Below the pieces are notes generated by a model. That model had not been told where the DNA came from. It saw only the letters and a program-made list of their open reading frames with translations, and searched no databases. A stretch of DNA of 64,000 bases. Source: Marinifilum_A sediminis (GTDB taxonomy: Bacteria; Bacteroidota; Bacteroidia; Bacteroidales; Marinifilaceae). The stretch covers positions 1 through 64,000 of the forward strand of contig CANMCX010000008.1 of the NCBI GenBank assembly GCA_947496465.1. Direction: 5' to 3'. Shown in pieces: positions 18,186-26,804 of the stretch; position 1 is the stretch's first letter; each line of letters opens with the position of its first letter. Made by a program: the position numbers and the translations under genes.

Positions 18186-18720
18186 TTATTTTTCTCCACT
18201 CTTAATAAATGGATTTATAAAGGATTTTCCATTCATTATATTAAGTGCATTAAAGATTGAAAATAATGCACCAACTAGCAAGCCTCCTATAAATGGTGTT
18301 AACATATTTATCTTCCAATAAACCCATAAACCTCCCAAACTGATTCCTAATATACATAGTTGCATACTAAGAGTTGCATTGAAATGAATTGTCATTTCTT
18401 TGGTTTTATTTTTTCTTTTATTCCAAAGAATCAATGTTGGAAAGAATAGAGGTAACAATCCACTAAAATGTAAAAGTCCTAACCAATTGTTGTTATTTAC
18501 CTCCTGAATTTCTTTATCATTATTTGTCTTATCTACAAATAAGCTAAAATCAACTTCAAGTGCTTTTGCAATCATTTGAAGTGTGTATGCTCGTGGGTCT
18601 ACTTCCCCATTTTCTATTCGTTAAATGGTTCTTGAACTGATCTCAGTTCTGCCAGCCAGTTCTTCCTGAGTCAAACCCTTTTTTATCCGTAATTCTTTAA
18701 TAAGTTTTCCTGTTTCCATT
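18186..18720 (-). pseudogene. Decayed XRE-type HTH regulator with C-terminal DUF4870-like domain
   Basis: The intact frame covers only 18186-18575 (129 residues). Its C-terminal NWLGLLHFSGLLPLFFPTLI region with four membrane segments resembles DUF4870. Upstream, from an ATG at 18720, METGKLIKELRIKKGLTQEE is a clear XRE helix-turn-helix start. It then loses frame through one extra A near 18660, and a TAA sits at 18623-18621 where RTI-Q-RIENGE is expected (CAA to TAA). The reading resumes as RIENGEVDPRAYTLQMIAKALEVDF. Two independent lesions suggest decay, though sequencing error is possible. The intact protein would be a membrane-tethered DNA-binding regulator. The shorter frame from 18575 could still be translated. 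Confidence 0.75.
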
Positions 18721-18740
18721 TTTTTCTCGTTTTTAATTTG

Positions 18741-18752
18741 AGACAAATGTCT
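18741..18752. promoter_or_regulatory. Candidate operator of the decayed HTH gene
   Basis: The perfect inverted repeat AGACA-AA-TGTCT lies about 20 bases upstream of the ATG at 18720, the usual position for an autoregulatory XRE operator. The assignment is by position only. Confidence 0.3.
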
Positions 18753-18968
18753 GACTGATTAGGGTAACTTTCCAACTACAAAAACACGACATTCTCACGA
18801 CACTCACCGATAACAACTTAGTAATTAGCTTTTTAAGCCATAGCAGAGATGTGAAATTGTCTAGTCATTAATAATCCATTAATCTTTAATGAAAATATCC
18901 TTTCTTAAATAATCCACCGTTTGTTACAAATCTTTATTTCGTGCATCGTTATCACTCCCTAGTATTTT

Positions 18969-19083
18969 GCCTAACGTAAAAGTGTTTTATCCTTTTGTTT
19001 TCTAAAATTAACAAAACATTATTAAGAGTACCGAGTTTTAAATCTCAGAATAATTCCAAATAAAGGATAAAACATAGTTGGAC
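18969..19083 (-). repeat. attC-like site E (115 bp, both core boxes canonical)
   Basis: On the minus strand the element starts with GTCCAAC (19083-19077), which fits RYYYAAC, and ends with GTTAGGC (18975-18969), which fits GTTRRRY. Next to the boxes, TGTTTTATCCTTT and AAAGGATAAAACA (plus strand 18983-18995 and 19062-19074) form a perfect 13-bp stem. Box orientation agrees with the gene direction, as in integron cassette arrays. The 18721-18968 stretch next to it is non-coding. Confidence 0.65.
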
Positions 19084-19153
19084 AATGCCGCTATGCAAGG
19101 GGTATTTAATGGGTTCTTCGGCTATTTTTTACTTATTTTCCCGCTTGAAAGTT

Positions 19154-19200
19154 AAATGTATTCGTTTAATTTTATGGGATGTGGAGGGTTAGTTTTGTTG
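19154..19200. repeat. Dispersed 47-bp intergenic repeat, copy 2
   Basis: This is the second copy of the repeat at 15785-15833. It lies immediately 3' (minus strand) of the lipoprotein gene that ends at 19217, and on that strand is preceded by GCCAAC. Confidence 0.7.
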
Positions 19201-19216
19201 GCAGCTTTTCTTCTCT

Positions 19217-19855
19217 TTATAAACTTGGGAAAGCACTTAATCTAAAATAGATTTGATTATTACCAATACCAAGATGACATACAACATCATTTTCCAAAAT
19301 CCAGGTATGATGAATTGATTCAATCCCTCTTTCTTTCATTTCTTTATAAAACACATCGTAGTCACTGAACTCAACTTTTTCATTCGATACTATATCATAT
19401 GGAGAAGAAGCTGTTTCAGTATTCACAAAACTAGAGTATGGTAATTGTTTAAAATTTTCTTTCACCAATTTTGCTAAATGATCTATGCTTTCAGGAAATT
19501 CATTCTTAAAAACAGCTTCCCCATTGATTTCATCCAACAAGGTTTGCGCAGATCCGTCGCTATTTTCCTGGTATTGTCCGGTTAAACGAACTTTATAATT
19601 TCCGCTCAAAGTTTCTATTTCAAATTTTGGTTCAGAAAGTATCGCATCAGAAGGAATATAAAAACGATTATAATCTACCGTGAAGTTCTGGATAGGTTCT
19701 CCAATATAACCTATCAATTCAGTAATATCTATATCCTCATACACCTTTTCTGAATCATCCTTAGAACAACTCATGATTAACAGAAAGAATAGCATTGCAT
19801 ACAATAAACACTTAGGTCTATTGGCTAATGGTTGATTTATCTTTGTCGATTTCAT
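19217..19855 (-). CDS. Orphan lipoprotein
   Basis: The 212-residue protein has a lipoprotein signal (CLLYAMLFFLLIMSC, cysteine near residue 30) after an unusually long, basic N-terminal stretch. An internal ATG at residue 21 gives a shorter signal and may be the true start. The mature part is acidic and beta-rich with no family I recognise. It should be anchored in the envelope. It lies between half-site G upstream and repeat copy 2 plus site E downstream, as a single-gene unit. Confidence 0.65.
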   Translation of the reverse strand: MKSTKINQPLANRPKCLLYAMLFFLLIMSCSKDDSEKVYEDIDITELIGYIGEPIQNFTVDYNRFYIPSDAILSEPKFEIETLSGNYKVRLTGQYQENSDGSAQTLLDEINGEAVFKNEFPESIDHLAKLVKENFKQLPYSSFVNTETASSPYDIVSNEKVEFSDYDVFYKEMKERGIESIHHTWILENDVVCHLGIGNNQIYFRLSAFPSL

Positions 19856-19891
19856 CTATTTATATTCTATACACTTTTCAACAATAATTGC

Positions 19892-19920
19892 TACTAACAT
19901 AAAAGTGCTTTATCTTTTTG
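19892..19920 (-). repeat. attC-like half-site G
   Basis: TACTAACATAAAAGTGCTTT then ATCTTTTTG resembles the GTTAGGC end of site E (GCCTAACGTAAAAGTGTTTT then ATCCTTTTG), reading GTTAGTA at the box on the minus strand 37 bases before the lipoprotein start. I see no matching second arm in 19921-20038, so it may be a remnant. Confidence 0.45.
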
Positions 19921-20038
19921 CTTGTATTTGTATTCTCAATTGTTCCTAATAAAACGATTATGAATTTCGAACAGAATGTGACTCTTGGTCATTCCATTAT
20001 TCCCTTCATTATTTTTTCACGATACTGTAGAAAGCTTG

Positions 20039-21040
20039 TTATTTCCTTTTATATGAAATAATTTTCTCTGTATTATAGATTATTGCTGTACGAACTCTGA
20101 GTTCATCCTTGTTTAATTCTTTAATTTTCCAAATACCATATTTAGAGTCTAACCTATCCGGAAAATATATAAAATCATTTGTTGTATTTAGCAGCCATTT
20201 TCTTCTGCTGGTTCCATAATACTGTCTATATTCCAATGAGTCACCTTTTATTTTCAAAGCATAATCCGATTCAATATCACCAGAAAAATCTTGTGGCTTT
20301 AAAGGGCGAGGTGGCTCAGGAAAATCCCCTTGCTTCACTCTATTTCCTATCCACACTCCTTCAAGGTTTCTAATATCTCGCTTATTCTTAATTTCCTGCA
20401 GTTTAAATTTCTTATTTTTAGTATAGTAAGCCGTCAGGTTGATCTCATCCTCAGAGCTATTATTAATCAAAAATGGAGTTGGAAACATCATGTCTAAAAC
20501 CAAAAAATTAAACGATTTGTAGGTTTCGGTCCTCCACCTCTTCGTTCTATTATTAGAATAAGCATTGTTTCCAATGTCAAGAAACAGACTGTCGTTTATA
20601 AAATCAATTGAATCGGCATATTGGGGACCTGTAAATGCAAACGCCTTGTTTCTAAAACTTGGTATTGGCTGTTTATTCACCTGAATCAATCTTTTTAGCA
20701 CTAGATCTACTTTATATTGATGCTTAAATTGTATTACCAAACTATCTTTTGTAATGGTTTTAAGGGTAAAACACATCGTATCAATACAAAGTTTATTCCC
20801 TTTCAATTTGTAATTAAACTCTTCAATCTTACCATAATCGGGTAAACTTTCATGATTGAACGATTTTATCCATAATGTATCTTCAGAAAAATCGTACAAA
20901 GATCTTATATGTATAGGAGAAATATCCTTTTTAGGATATTCTATTTTATAGGCAAGCATCCAAACGCCTTCAAGAGATTTTTCCGATTTAAATGATCCCA
21001 AAAGGATGAAACATAAGCATAGATAGTAGATTTTCCTCAT
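20039..21040 (-). CDS. Unknown secreted protein with two LEGVW lipocalin-like repeats
   Basis: From the ATG at 21040 the product is 333 residues and begins MRKIYYLCLCFILLGSFKSE, a plausible Sec signal without a lipobox. An ATG at 21100 would add 20 hydrophobic residues and spoil the signal. The mature protein contains SLEGVWMLAYK near the start and NLEGVWIGNRV near residue 228, each followed by beta-strand-rich sequence. That suggests two related lipocalin-like barrels. The function is unknown. It is the only gene in the 13.4-21.5 kb stretch without a clear attC-like element directly upstream, although GTTAAGT occurs 52 bases before its start. Confidence 0.65.
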   Translation of the reverse strand: MRKIYYLCLCFILLGSFKSEKSLEGVWMLAYKIEYPKKDISPIHIRSLYDFSEDTLWIKSFNHESLPDYGKIEEFNYKLKGNKLCIDTMCFTLKTITKDSLVIQFKHQYKVDLVLKRLIQVNKQPIPSFRNKAFAFTGPQYADSIDFINDSLFLDIGNNAYSNNRTKRWRTETYKSFNFLVLDMMFPTPFLINNSSEDEINLTAYYTKNKKFKLQEIKNKRDIRNLEGVWIGNRVKQGDFPEPPRPLKPQDFSGDIESDYALKIKGDSLEYRQYYGTSRRKWLLNTTNDFIYFPDRLDSKYGIWKIKELNKDELRVRTAIIYNTEKIISYKRK

Positions 21041-21104
21041 CAATTTAAAATTAAGTAAATACTTAAGCAATGAATCTACAAAACTATAAAGACTTAACAA
21101 AATA

Positions 21105-21128
21105 AAAAAGCCTGAACTATCAGTTCAG
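21105..21128 (-). terminator. Intrinsic terminator of the DUF2200 gene
   Basis: CTGAACT (21112-21118) and AGTTCAG (21122-21128) pair perfectly. On the minus strand they are followed by GCTTTTTTATTTT. Confidence 0.75.
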
Positions 21129-21144
21129 ACTTTATCTTTATTTT

Positions 21145-21510
21145 CTAACGCAAAATTTTCTCCATTTTACGACCTTTGGCTAATTCATCAATCAGCTTTT
21201 CAAAACGTCTGCATTGTTTATACACTTCGAATTCATCTTCTATTTCTTCAATTCGATAACCACAAACCACCCCTTTAATCATGTGTGCATTGGGATGGAT
21301 TTTTGCCTTCTCAAAAAACGTTCTAAAGCTTACTTTCTCATCGATAAGTGATTGTAATTTTTTTTCATCAAAACCAGTAAACCATTCTATTACCTGGTGG
21401 AACTCTTCTTTTGTCCTACCATTTTTTTCCAATCTATTCCAGTAAAGGGGGTAAATAGATGCAAAGATCATATTCGCAACTTGTTCATTTTTTTCAGCTG
21501 TAACCTTCAT
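21145..21510 (-). CDS. DUF2200 domain protein
   Basis: The 121-residue cytoplasmic protein matches DUF2200, a family of about 120 residues spread sporadically among bacteria. Recognisable parts are VANMIFASIYPLYWNRLEKN at 11-30, VIEWFTGFDEKKL and the conserved HPNAHMIKGVVCGYRIEEIE block near 72-91. The function is unknown. It has its own terminator and an attC-like remnant 23 bases upstream of its start, so it behaves as another one-gene unit. Confidence 0.85.
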   Translation of the reverse strand: MKVTAEKNEQVANMIFASIYPLYWNRLEKNGRTKEEFHQVIEWFTGFDEKKLQSLIDEKVSFRTFFEKAKIHPNAHMIKGVVCGYRIEEIEDEFEVYKQCRRFEKLIDELAKGRKMEKILR

Positions 21511-21532
21511 ATTATTCTTGATTTAAAATTGG

Positions 21533-21571
21533 AGCTAGCTATGTTGTAACAAGTTTGAAAATACAAAACTA
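21533..21571 (-). repeat. attC-like remnant F (family 2)
   Basis: AGCTAGCTATGTTGTAACAA followed by TTTGAAAATACAAAACTATA matches the two ends of sites B and C with the middle deleted. The box on the minus strand reads GCTAGCT, one base from GTTRRRY, 23 bases before the DUF2200 ATG. Confidence 0.5.
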
Positions 21572-21902
21572 TAATGATTTAATGGTTCTATATGAAATAT
21601 ATTGGGTAAGCAAATTGATTATTCTATGAAAAACAATTATCCTATGATTCTTTCTTTTACTATTTCTTTGCTCAAGCCGCATGGCTTTTACTTTCTCTAT
21701 TGATGAGAAAGTAAACAAAGAATCTAGGGCGTGTAAGCTCAAACTACTTTTACTTGAAAACATTAAGTTCGGCGGATAAGCAGCTTGCCCTTCCAATGCC
21801 CATCAAGCTAACTCAAAGTATTTTTCAACATATAAACGACATAAATTGATGAACTACCTACTTTAAATCATACAGAGCCAATTTAATAAAATACTATAAA
21901 AT
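21572..21902. repeat. Non-coding stretch with TTTACTTTCTC inverted repeat
   Basis: TTTACTTTCTC (21687-21697) and GAGAAAGTAAA (21705-21715) form a perfect inverted repeat. I recall similar sequence, with its GAGAAAGTAAACAAAG end, as a dispersed intergenic repeat in this phylum. A 75-residue frame across it on the minus strand (21569-21796) is most likely a by-product. Confidence 0.5.
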
Positions 21903-21935
21903 GGAAAAACCTGAACCAGTGACTCAGGCTTTTCC
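21903..21935 (-). terminator. Intrinsic terminator of the YeiH-type gene
   Basis: GGAAAA-CCTGA pairs with TCAGG-TTTTCC around a nine-base loop. On the minus strand the stem is followed by T-rich sequence, about 30 bases after the stop at 21967. Confidence 0.65.
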
Positions 21936-21966
21936 TTTTTAAATTTCATGAATGGTAAATTCCAAT

Positions 21967-22896
21967 TTAAAAATTACTGGTTAGTGCAAGAAAAGAACCT
22001 ATCGCAATCAGAAACCAAAGCAATACACCTAAAACAAAGCTTTTGAAACCAGCTTGTTTTGCTTCGGAAAAAGAGATGTTTGAACCTATTAGAAAAAGAG
22101 CGATGACCATTCCTCGTTTGCCCAGCCAATTCAAGTGTTCGTAGCTAACCGCATTTGATGGAAACAAATAGGCTGTAAGAATACTGGCTACAAAAAGTCC
22201 TATAAACCAGGGAATTTTAATTTTTCCGTTTGCTTTGTCTTTTTGAGTGAATGCAATAACCAGCGATAAGGGGATAATCCATAAGGCACGTATTAATTTT
22301 ACCGTTGTTGCAACCTCTAGAGCTTTAACACCATAAGTTGCTCCTGCCCCAACTACCGAGCTGGTATCGTGAATGGCAATTGCAGCCCAGGTTCCAAATG
22401 TTTCCTGACTCATGTTAAAGTAATGACCTAAAATAGGAAAAATGAGTAAGGCAATGGCATTCAATATAAAGATGACCACCAAAGAGAAAGATACCTGATA
22501 GTTCTTCGCATGTAGTACCGGAGCAACAGCAGCAATGGCACTCCCACCGCAAATGGCTGTCCCTGCCGATATCAATAGTCCTATTTTAGATTCAATTTTC
22601 AGAAGCCTGGTGATTAATAATCCCACACACATTACGAATACCACAGATATTGCCGTATCGATAAAGCCAGTTTTGGAGGCAGAAATCACCTGGGTTAAAT
22701 TCATTCCAAAGCCCATTAGCACAATGGATGCTTGCAATGAAAAGGAGGTGTATTTTGCTATATTATCATGTTTCAGTCCCATTAATGATAAGACAATACC
22801 TAAGCCCAAAGCAAGGGATGGCGAAATGAAAGGCATAAAACACAGAAATAGTATTGCACCGTAGATCGTTTTGATTTGTTTTTGATTTAAAGTCAT
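21967..22896 (-). CDS. YeiH/UPF0324 family putative sulfate exporter
   Basis: The 309-residue protein has about ten membrane segments and belongs to UPF0324 (COG2855, YeiH). The conserved GTAICGGSAIAAVAPVL at about 112-128 and the AIAIHDTSSVVGAGATYG segment near 172-189 are the family signature. It lies in the inner membrane; family members are proposed to export sulfate or related anions. It follows a LysR gene on the same strand by 77 bases, the arrangement also known from yeiE/yeiH, so the LysR protein is its likely regulator. Confidence 0.9.
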   Translation of the reverse strand: MTLNQKQIKTIYGAILFLCFMPFISPSLALGLGIVLSLMGLKHDNIAKYTSFSLQASIVLMGFGMNLTQVISASKTGFIDTAISVVFVMCVGLLITRLLKIESKIGLLISAGTAICGGSAIAAVAPVLHAKNYQVSFSLVVIFILNAIALLIFPILGHYFNMSQETFGTWAAIAIHDTSSVVGAGATYGVKALEVATTVKLIRALWIIPLSLVIAFTQKDKANGKIKIPWFIGLFVASILTAYLFPSNAVSYEHLNWLGKRGMVIALFLIGSNISFSEAKQAGFKSFVLGVLLWFLIAIGSFLALTSNF

Positions 22897-22973
22897 ATTT
22901 TAGTCCATTTGTTCGGAACAAAAATATGCTTAAGCTATAGCTATATCAAATACAATATAATTATCAGCAATAA

Positions 22974-23861
22974 CTAAAAGTTATAATGAGAGAGAAAATC
23001 CATAAATAATTCGGTGATTGAAGTGTGATGTCCCTGTCTTAGGGCGATTCGAAATTTTCGATTCATAGAGGTATTCTTAATCCCTATTTTAACGATTTCT
23101 TTTAATCGCAATTCCTTTTCGATAGATTTCTCAGAAACGAGTGCAATTCCATCGAAATCAGCCAGAAAGTTTTTAATTGCCTCGGTACTTCCCAGGTGCA
23201 TCACTATATTGAGCTGATCTAAGCTAATGTTGTTCTTTAGCAAACTGTGCTGAATCACCTGAAGTGTGCCTGAACCTTTTTCTCTGAGTACAACGGGCAA
23301 TTCCTGCAGATCGGCTAAGGAAATCAATTTTCGTTTGGAACATACACTATTGCTTCCGCTTACTGCAATAATTTCATCGTCAAGAAAATCTTTATACTGA
23401 ATATTGGATTGAGAACTGTCATTTTCGACTAAGGCAATGTCTATTTCATTTCCCAGAAGCTTTTGCTCCATATCAAAGGAGTTGCCGTTTAGCAAATAGA
23501 CCTCAATTTTAGGATAACGCTTGTAAAATGCAGCGATAACCTTAGGAATCAAATATTGTGAAATGGTTGAGCTGGCACCAATTCGAAGTGTTCCTTTGAA
23601 AGAATCATTCAATCTCTCGATATTAAATTCCAATTCTCGATACTGTTGCCGAATCTCGTTTAAGTGATTGTAGGTAAGATTTCCAGCTTCTGTCAGGTAG
23701 ATTTTATTGCCTTTTCGCTCGAACAAAGCAATGTTTAATCTGGTTTCTAACTCTTTAATGTGCTTGGTAACTGCTGGCTGACTGATAAATAATTCTTCTG
23801 CAGCTTTTGAAAAGCTTAAATTTTCTGCAACCGCTAAAAAAACTTTATCTCTGTAATCCAT
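22974..23861 (-). CDS. LysR-family transcriptional regulator
   Basis: The 295-residue protein has an N-terminal winged helix-turn-helix (NLSFSKAAEELFISQPAVTK at about 14-33) and a LysR substrate-binding domain (about 90-290). It lies directly upstream of the YeiH-type exporter gene on the same strand, so the two are probably co-transcribed and the regulator probably controls the exporter. The effector is unknown. Confidence 0.9.
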   Translation of the reverse strand: MDYRDKVFLAVAENLSFSKAAEELFISQPAVTKHIKELETRLNIALFERKGNKIYLTEAGNLTYNHLNEIRQQYRELEFNIERLNDSFKGTLRIGASSTISQYLIPKVIAAFYKRYPKIEVYLLNGNSFDMEQKLLGNEIDIALVENDSSQSNIQYKDFLDDEIIAVSGSNSVCSKRKLISLADLQELPVVLREKGSGTLQVIQHSLLKNNISLDQLNIVMHLGSTEAIKNFLADFDGIALVSEKSIEKELRLKEIVKIGIKNTSMNRKFRIALRQGHHTSITELFMDFLSHYNF

Positions 23862-23950
23862 ATTCTTGGTCCTGTTAATCTTTCCTATGTTTGCTAGGCA
23901 AAATAAGCCTAAGCCTTTCGGGATAAAATTAACAAAACAATTCCCAAATG

Positions 23951-23984
23951 AAAAAAGCTGTCCTTATTATCAAAGAACAGCTTT
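23951..23984 (-). terminator. Intrinsic terminator after the Big_2 lipoprotein gene
   Basis: AAAGCTGT (23954-23961) and ACAGCTTT (23977-23984) pair perfectly, and on the minus strand the stem runs into six T. Confidence 0.75.
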
Positions 23985-24036
23985 ATTCTATTTATGAAGA
24001 TTTTAGATATTAATCAATAAGCTTCAATTTACATTG

Positions 24037-25569
24037 TTAGTCTTCTACAACCATTTTCACTTGATAGAAAACACAATCTATAGTATAACCAATTACCAAT
24101 GTATTTACTTTTTTATTGCCATTTTCCCCATTAATTGACCACACATTCTGATTGTCAGGAACAATACTGGTATCATCGTAATTAAATGTATGATCTTCAC
24201 CCGTATTTTCATCCTGAATGTACTCAATGTTGATATTGCTAATTCTATCCTTCAAAGGTTCAACATCGGTAATGGTAACCAATTCTCCACCTCGATAATA
24301 CTGCCATTTAACTTCGATATCGGTAATAACACCAGTTGCATCAGAATTAATTTTTATTGCTGGTACAGGAACAGAAATCTTATCATCTTCCAAAGGCAAA
24401 ATAGAATTTAAACTGTAAGATGCCAATTCAGAACCCGAAGTTGTCTGCATAGACCATTCTCCAGCTGGAATATCACCTTGAAGTAGATCTTCAGAAGTTT
24501 CACCACCAATAAAACCCATAAATTTGATTTCTGATTCAGGATCGAATGCCTCACCAGAAATAGGTGTTTCAGCATTAAATGTTTCTCCATTACCTCTTGC
24601 AACTTCTGCAGGTGGATACAAGTTCATCTTATTTTCCAATTCTTTTCCCCATGCATAAATCTGATAACCAGCATAGTTTAATTTATCAGCATCGATTAAT
24701 TCATCAAAAACCAAATCTGAAGAAAATACAAAACCAGGGCTTGCAAAGTTCTTAAAACCTGTATTTGTAAAGTTCATATAGGTTCTGATATGATCATCCA
24801 GTCTTGAAATCTTCTGAATCAATTCAGTTTTACCTTCAACAACACTTAAGTCTGCAATTGTTTTTTCTGCTATCAACAAACCATTGTCTGATGAAGATGG
24901 AACATTACCCAATTCAATAATGCCACTCAGATAACCTGAATTAATAGTTTCCCAGTATTCTTCATCTCCTGCATCAATACCAACCAAACCTTGAACTTTG
25001 TTATTTTCCATTAGAAAGACAATAAACTCGTTACCTTCCTCAATATCTAATGTAAAAGCACCGTCTTCAGCAACTTCAATCTCTGTGGTAATCATACCAT
25101 CAGCAAAGTTATCCACTGTAAATTTTTCGGTATATACTACCAGAAGTTTTCTTGCTGACTCCGATGAAGATTTACTTCCTACCTCAGTTATCTGTCCTTT
25201 AAAACGTACTTTCCCTTCAGGTGCTACTTCTTTAGCCTGAACAGTAATTTCGCAAGTTTTAGAAACTTCGCCATCTCCTGATTCAGCTGTAATAATAGTA
25301 GTTCCTTCTTTTATTGCTGTAAGTAAACCTGTAGTGTTAATTGTAGCTACTTCCTTATTGGAACTTGACCATGCAATTGTTTTGTCGAATGCATTTTCTG
25401 GTAAAACAGTAACATTTAACTGTTGAGTTGCACCTTCTGTCAATACCAAATTTGTTTCTTCAAATTCAATAGAACTTACTTTAACTGTAGCTTCTTCATT
25501 ATCGTCATCGCATGATACTAATGTAAAAGCACATAATAGGCATAAAGCCCAATAGAGTTTTTTGCACAT
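24037..25569 (-). CDS. Lipoprotein with Big_2 Ig-like domain
   Basis: The 510-residue protein has a lipoprotein signal (YWALCLLCAFTLVSC) followed by acidic residues (DDDNEE), a pattern associated with surface export of lipoproteins in this phylum. Residues about 30-112 form a bacterial Ig-like Big_2 domain (VLPENAFDKTIAWSSSNKEV and GLLTAIKEGTTIITAES). The remaining 400 residues are acidic, beta-rich and unrecognised. It is a single-gene unit with its own terminator. A surface or adhesion-related role is inference. Confidence 0.8.
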   Translation of the reverse strand: MCKKLYWALCLLCAFTLVSCDDDNEEATVKVSSIEFEETNLVLTEGATQQLNVTVLPENAFDKTIAWSSSNKEVATINTTGLLTAIKEGTTIITAESGDGEVSKTCEITVQAKEVAPEGKVRFKGQITEVGSKSSSESARKLLVVYTEKFTVDNFADGMITTEIEVAEDGAFTLDIEEGNEFIVFLMENNKVQGLVGIDAGDEEYWETINSGYLSGIIELGNVPSSSDNGLLIAEKTIADLSVVEGKTELIQKISRLDDHIRTYMNFTNTGFKNFASPGFVFSSDLVFDELIDADKLNYAGYQIYAWGKELENKMNLYPPAEVARGNGETFNAETPISGEAFDPESEIKFMGFIGGETSEDLLQGDIPAGEWSMQTTSGSELASYSLNSILPLEDDKISVPVPAIKINSDATGVITDIEVKWQYYRGGELVTITDVEPLKDRISNINIEYIQDENTGEDHTFNYDDTSIVPDNQNVWSINGENGNKKVNTLVIGYTIDCVFYQVKMVVED

Positions 25570-26001
25570 AAAATAGATATTTTAGATTATTTCATGCAAA
25601 AATATAAAATATTATTTTGTCAAACTCAATTGTATAGTAACAACTTCTACTTCACAAATAATGCCCTTTTTCCTTAATTTTACACCGAGCTATATTTCAG
25701 ACATTTATATCAAACAAAGATGTCATTCCCTTAAAAATACATTCCTTCTATCAAAGCTCAACCAATAATCAATCCCTGTGTTTTGATAAATATATATCAC
25801 TACTCAATAGTTAACATTGTATTTTCTTGTGAAAAGAGAGTCTTACTATTTTCTTTTTATATTCTACAAGATTATATTTCCAATCGTAAAACACTATCAA
25901 TAAGATCATTTCTCGCCACAGTATATTCCACCTCTAATATTATCAAAAGCAATAAATATTTAATTTGGAAATAACTTCCATCTTACTATTGAAAAAGCAA
26001 T
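25570..26001. other. Gene-free AT-rich stretch
   Basis: I see no coding frame, RNA fold or repeat here. It holds the promoter region of the Big_2 lipoprotein gene (minus strand) and the 3' side of the VanZ gene. Confidence 0.5.
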
Positions 26002-26538
26002 TTACTTTCTGATCCATTGCCAAAGCAAACTGGCGCCAATTGCAATTCCTGCTGCCAAACCATTAAATAGAAAATCTGCAAGATCAAACACTCTGTTGGG
26101 GATCAATATCTGAACACATTCATCGAACACGCCAATTGTAAAAGAAACCAATAATGCCAGAAAAGCGATTTGAATACTCTTATACTTTTCTTGATATCGA
26201 ACAATTAATGCTCTATGAATAAAAACTGTGAGTACTGAATACTCAATAAGGTGAGTACGCTCTGCCAGTCCTAAACGAAGAAAAAGCATGAGAAAAACCG
26301 CAACAATTCCCAAAATGGTAACTGTATCGCTTTTACTTTTCTTCCTTCTAAAAGTATGTAGAATTATAGTAGTGCCAATCATACTCATGCAGATAATAAA
26401 AATAAGTGCCTGCATGTTTTGGTTTCCCAATATCTTCAACAATGGATACCCTAAAAACAGACTCGATACTATGGCAATCCAAACCAGCAAAACGTATAGC
26501 CACAGTCGCTTTTCATGAGAAGATTTAAATAAAGGCAT
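26002..26538 (-). CDS. VanZ-family membrane protein
   Basis: The 178-residue protein has five membrane segments and the VanZ-like signature FTIGVFDECVQILIPNRVFDLADFLFNGLAAGIAIG near the C-terminus, with the conserved D-E pair and R-DLAD motif. VanZ proteins are small inner-membrane proteins; one gives low-level teicoplanin resistance, but most chromosomal copies have unknown roles. It is a single gene with no resistance genes nearby. Confidence 0.85.
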   Translation of the reverse strand: MPLFKSSHEKRLWLYVLLVWIAIVSSLFLGYPLLKILGNQNMQALIFIICMSMIGTTIILHTFRRKKSKSDTVTILGIVAVFLMLFLRLGLAERTHLIEYSVLTVFIHRALIVRYQEKYKSIQIAFLALLVSFTIGVFDECVQILIPNRVFDLADFLFNGLAAGIAIGASLLWQWIRK

Positions 26539-26804
26539 AATTTTATTTTTAGCTCCCTTAAGATACTACGCAGTTGCCTATATGTCAAATTAGTAATGTG
26601 GGAAATCGAATTACTTTATATTTGAAATTACGATTTGACAAACTTACTTTCTATTTGATCCAAGTATTTTTTTCGTTTTTCATCAGAATTTTGCTTTTGT
26701 ATATTCAGACTAATCCACTTTCTGTTTTTATATCCCATTTTCCAAAATGTACCTAGCATCAAGGCTTTCTTAATCGCGTTTCCAAGAATAACACGATAGA
26801 ACAA

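Noticed and set aside
21569..21796. 75-residue minus-strand frame upstream of the DUF2200 gene
   Set aside because: It runs through a TTTACTTTCTC inverted repeat that I recall as a dispersed intergenic sequence in this phylum; it does not look like a real protein.
12026..21966. Insertion sequence or phage as source of the accessory region
   Set aside because: I see no transposase, integrase or structural phage gene and no target-site duplication in this stretch.
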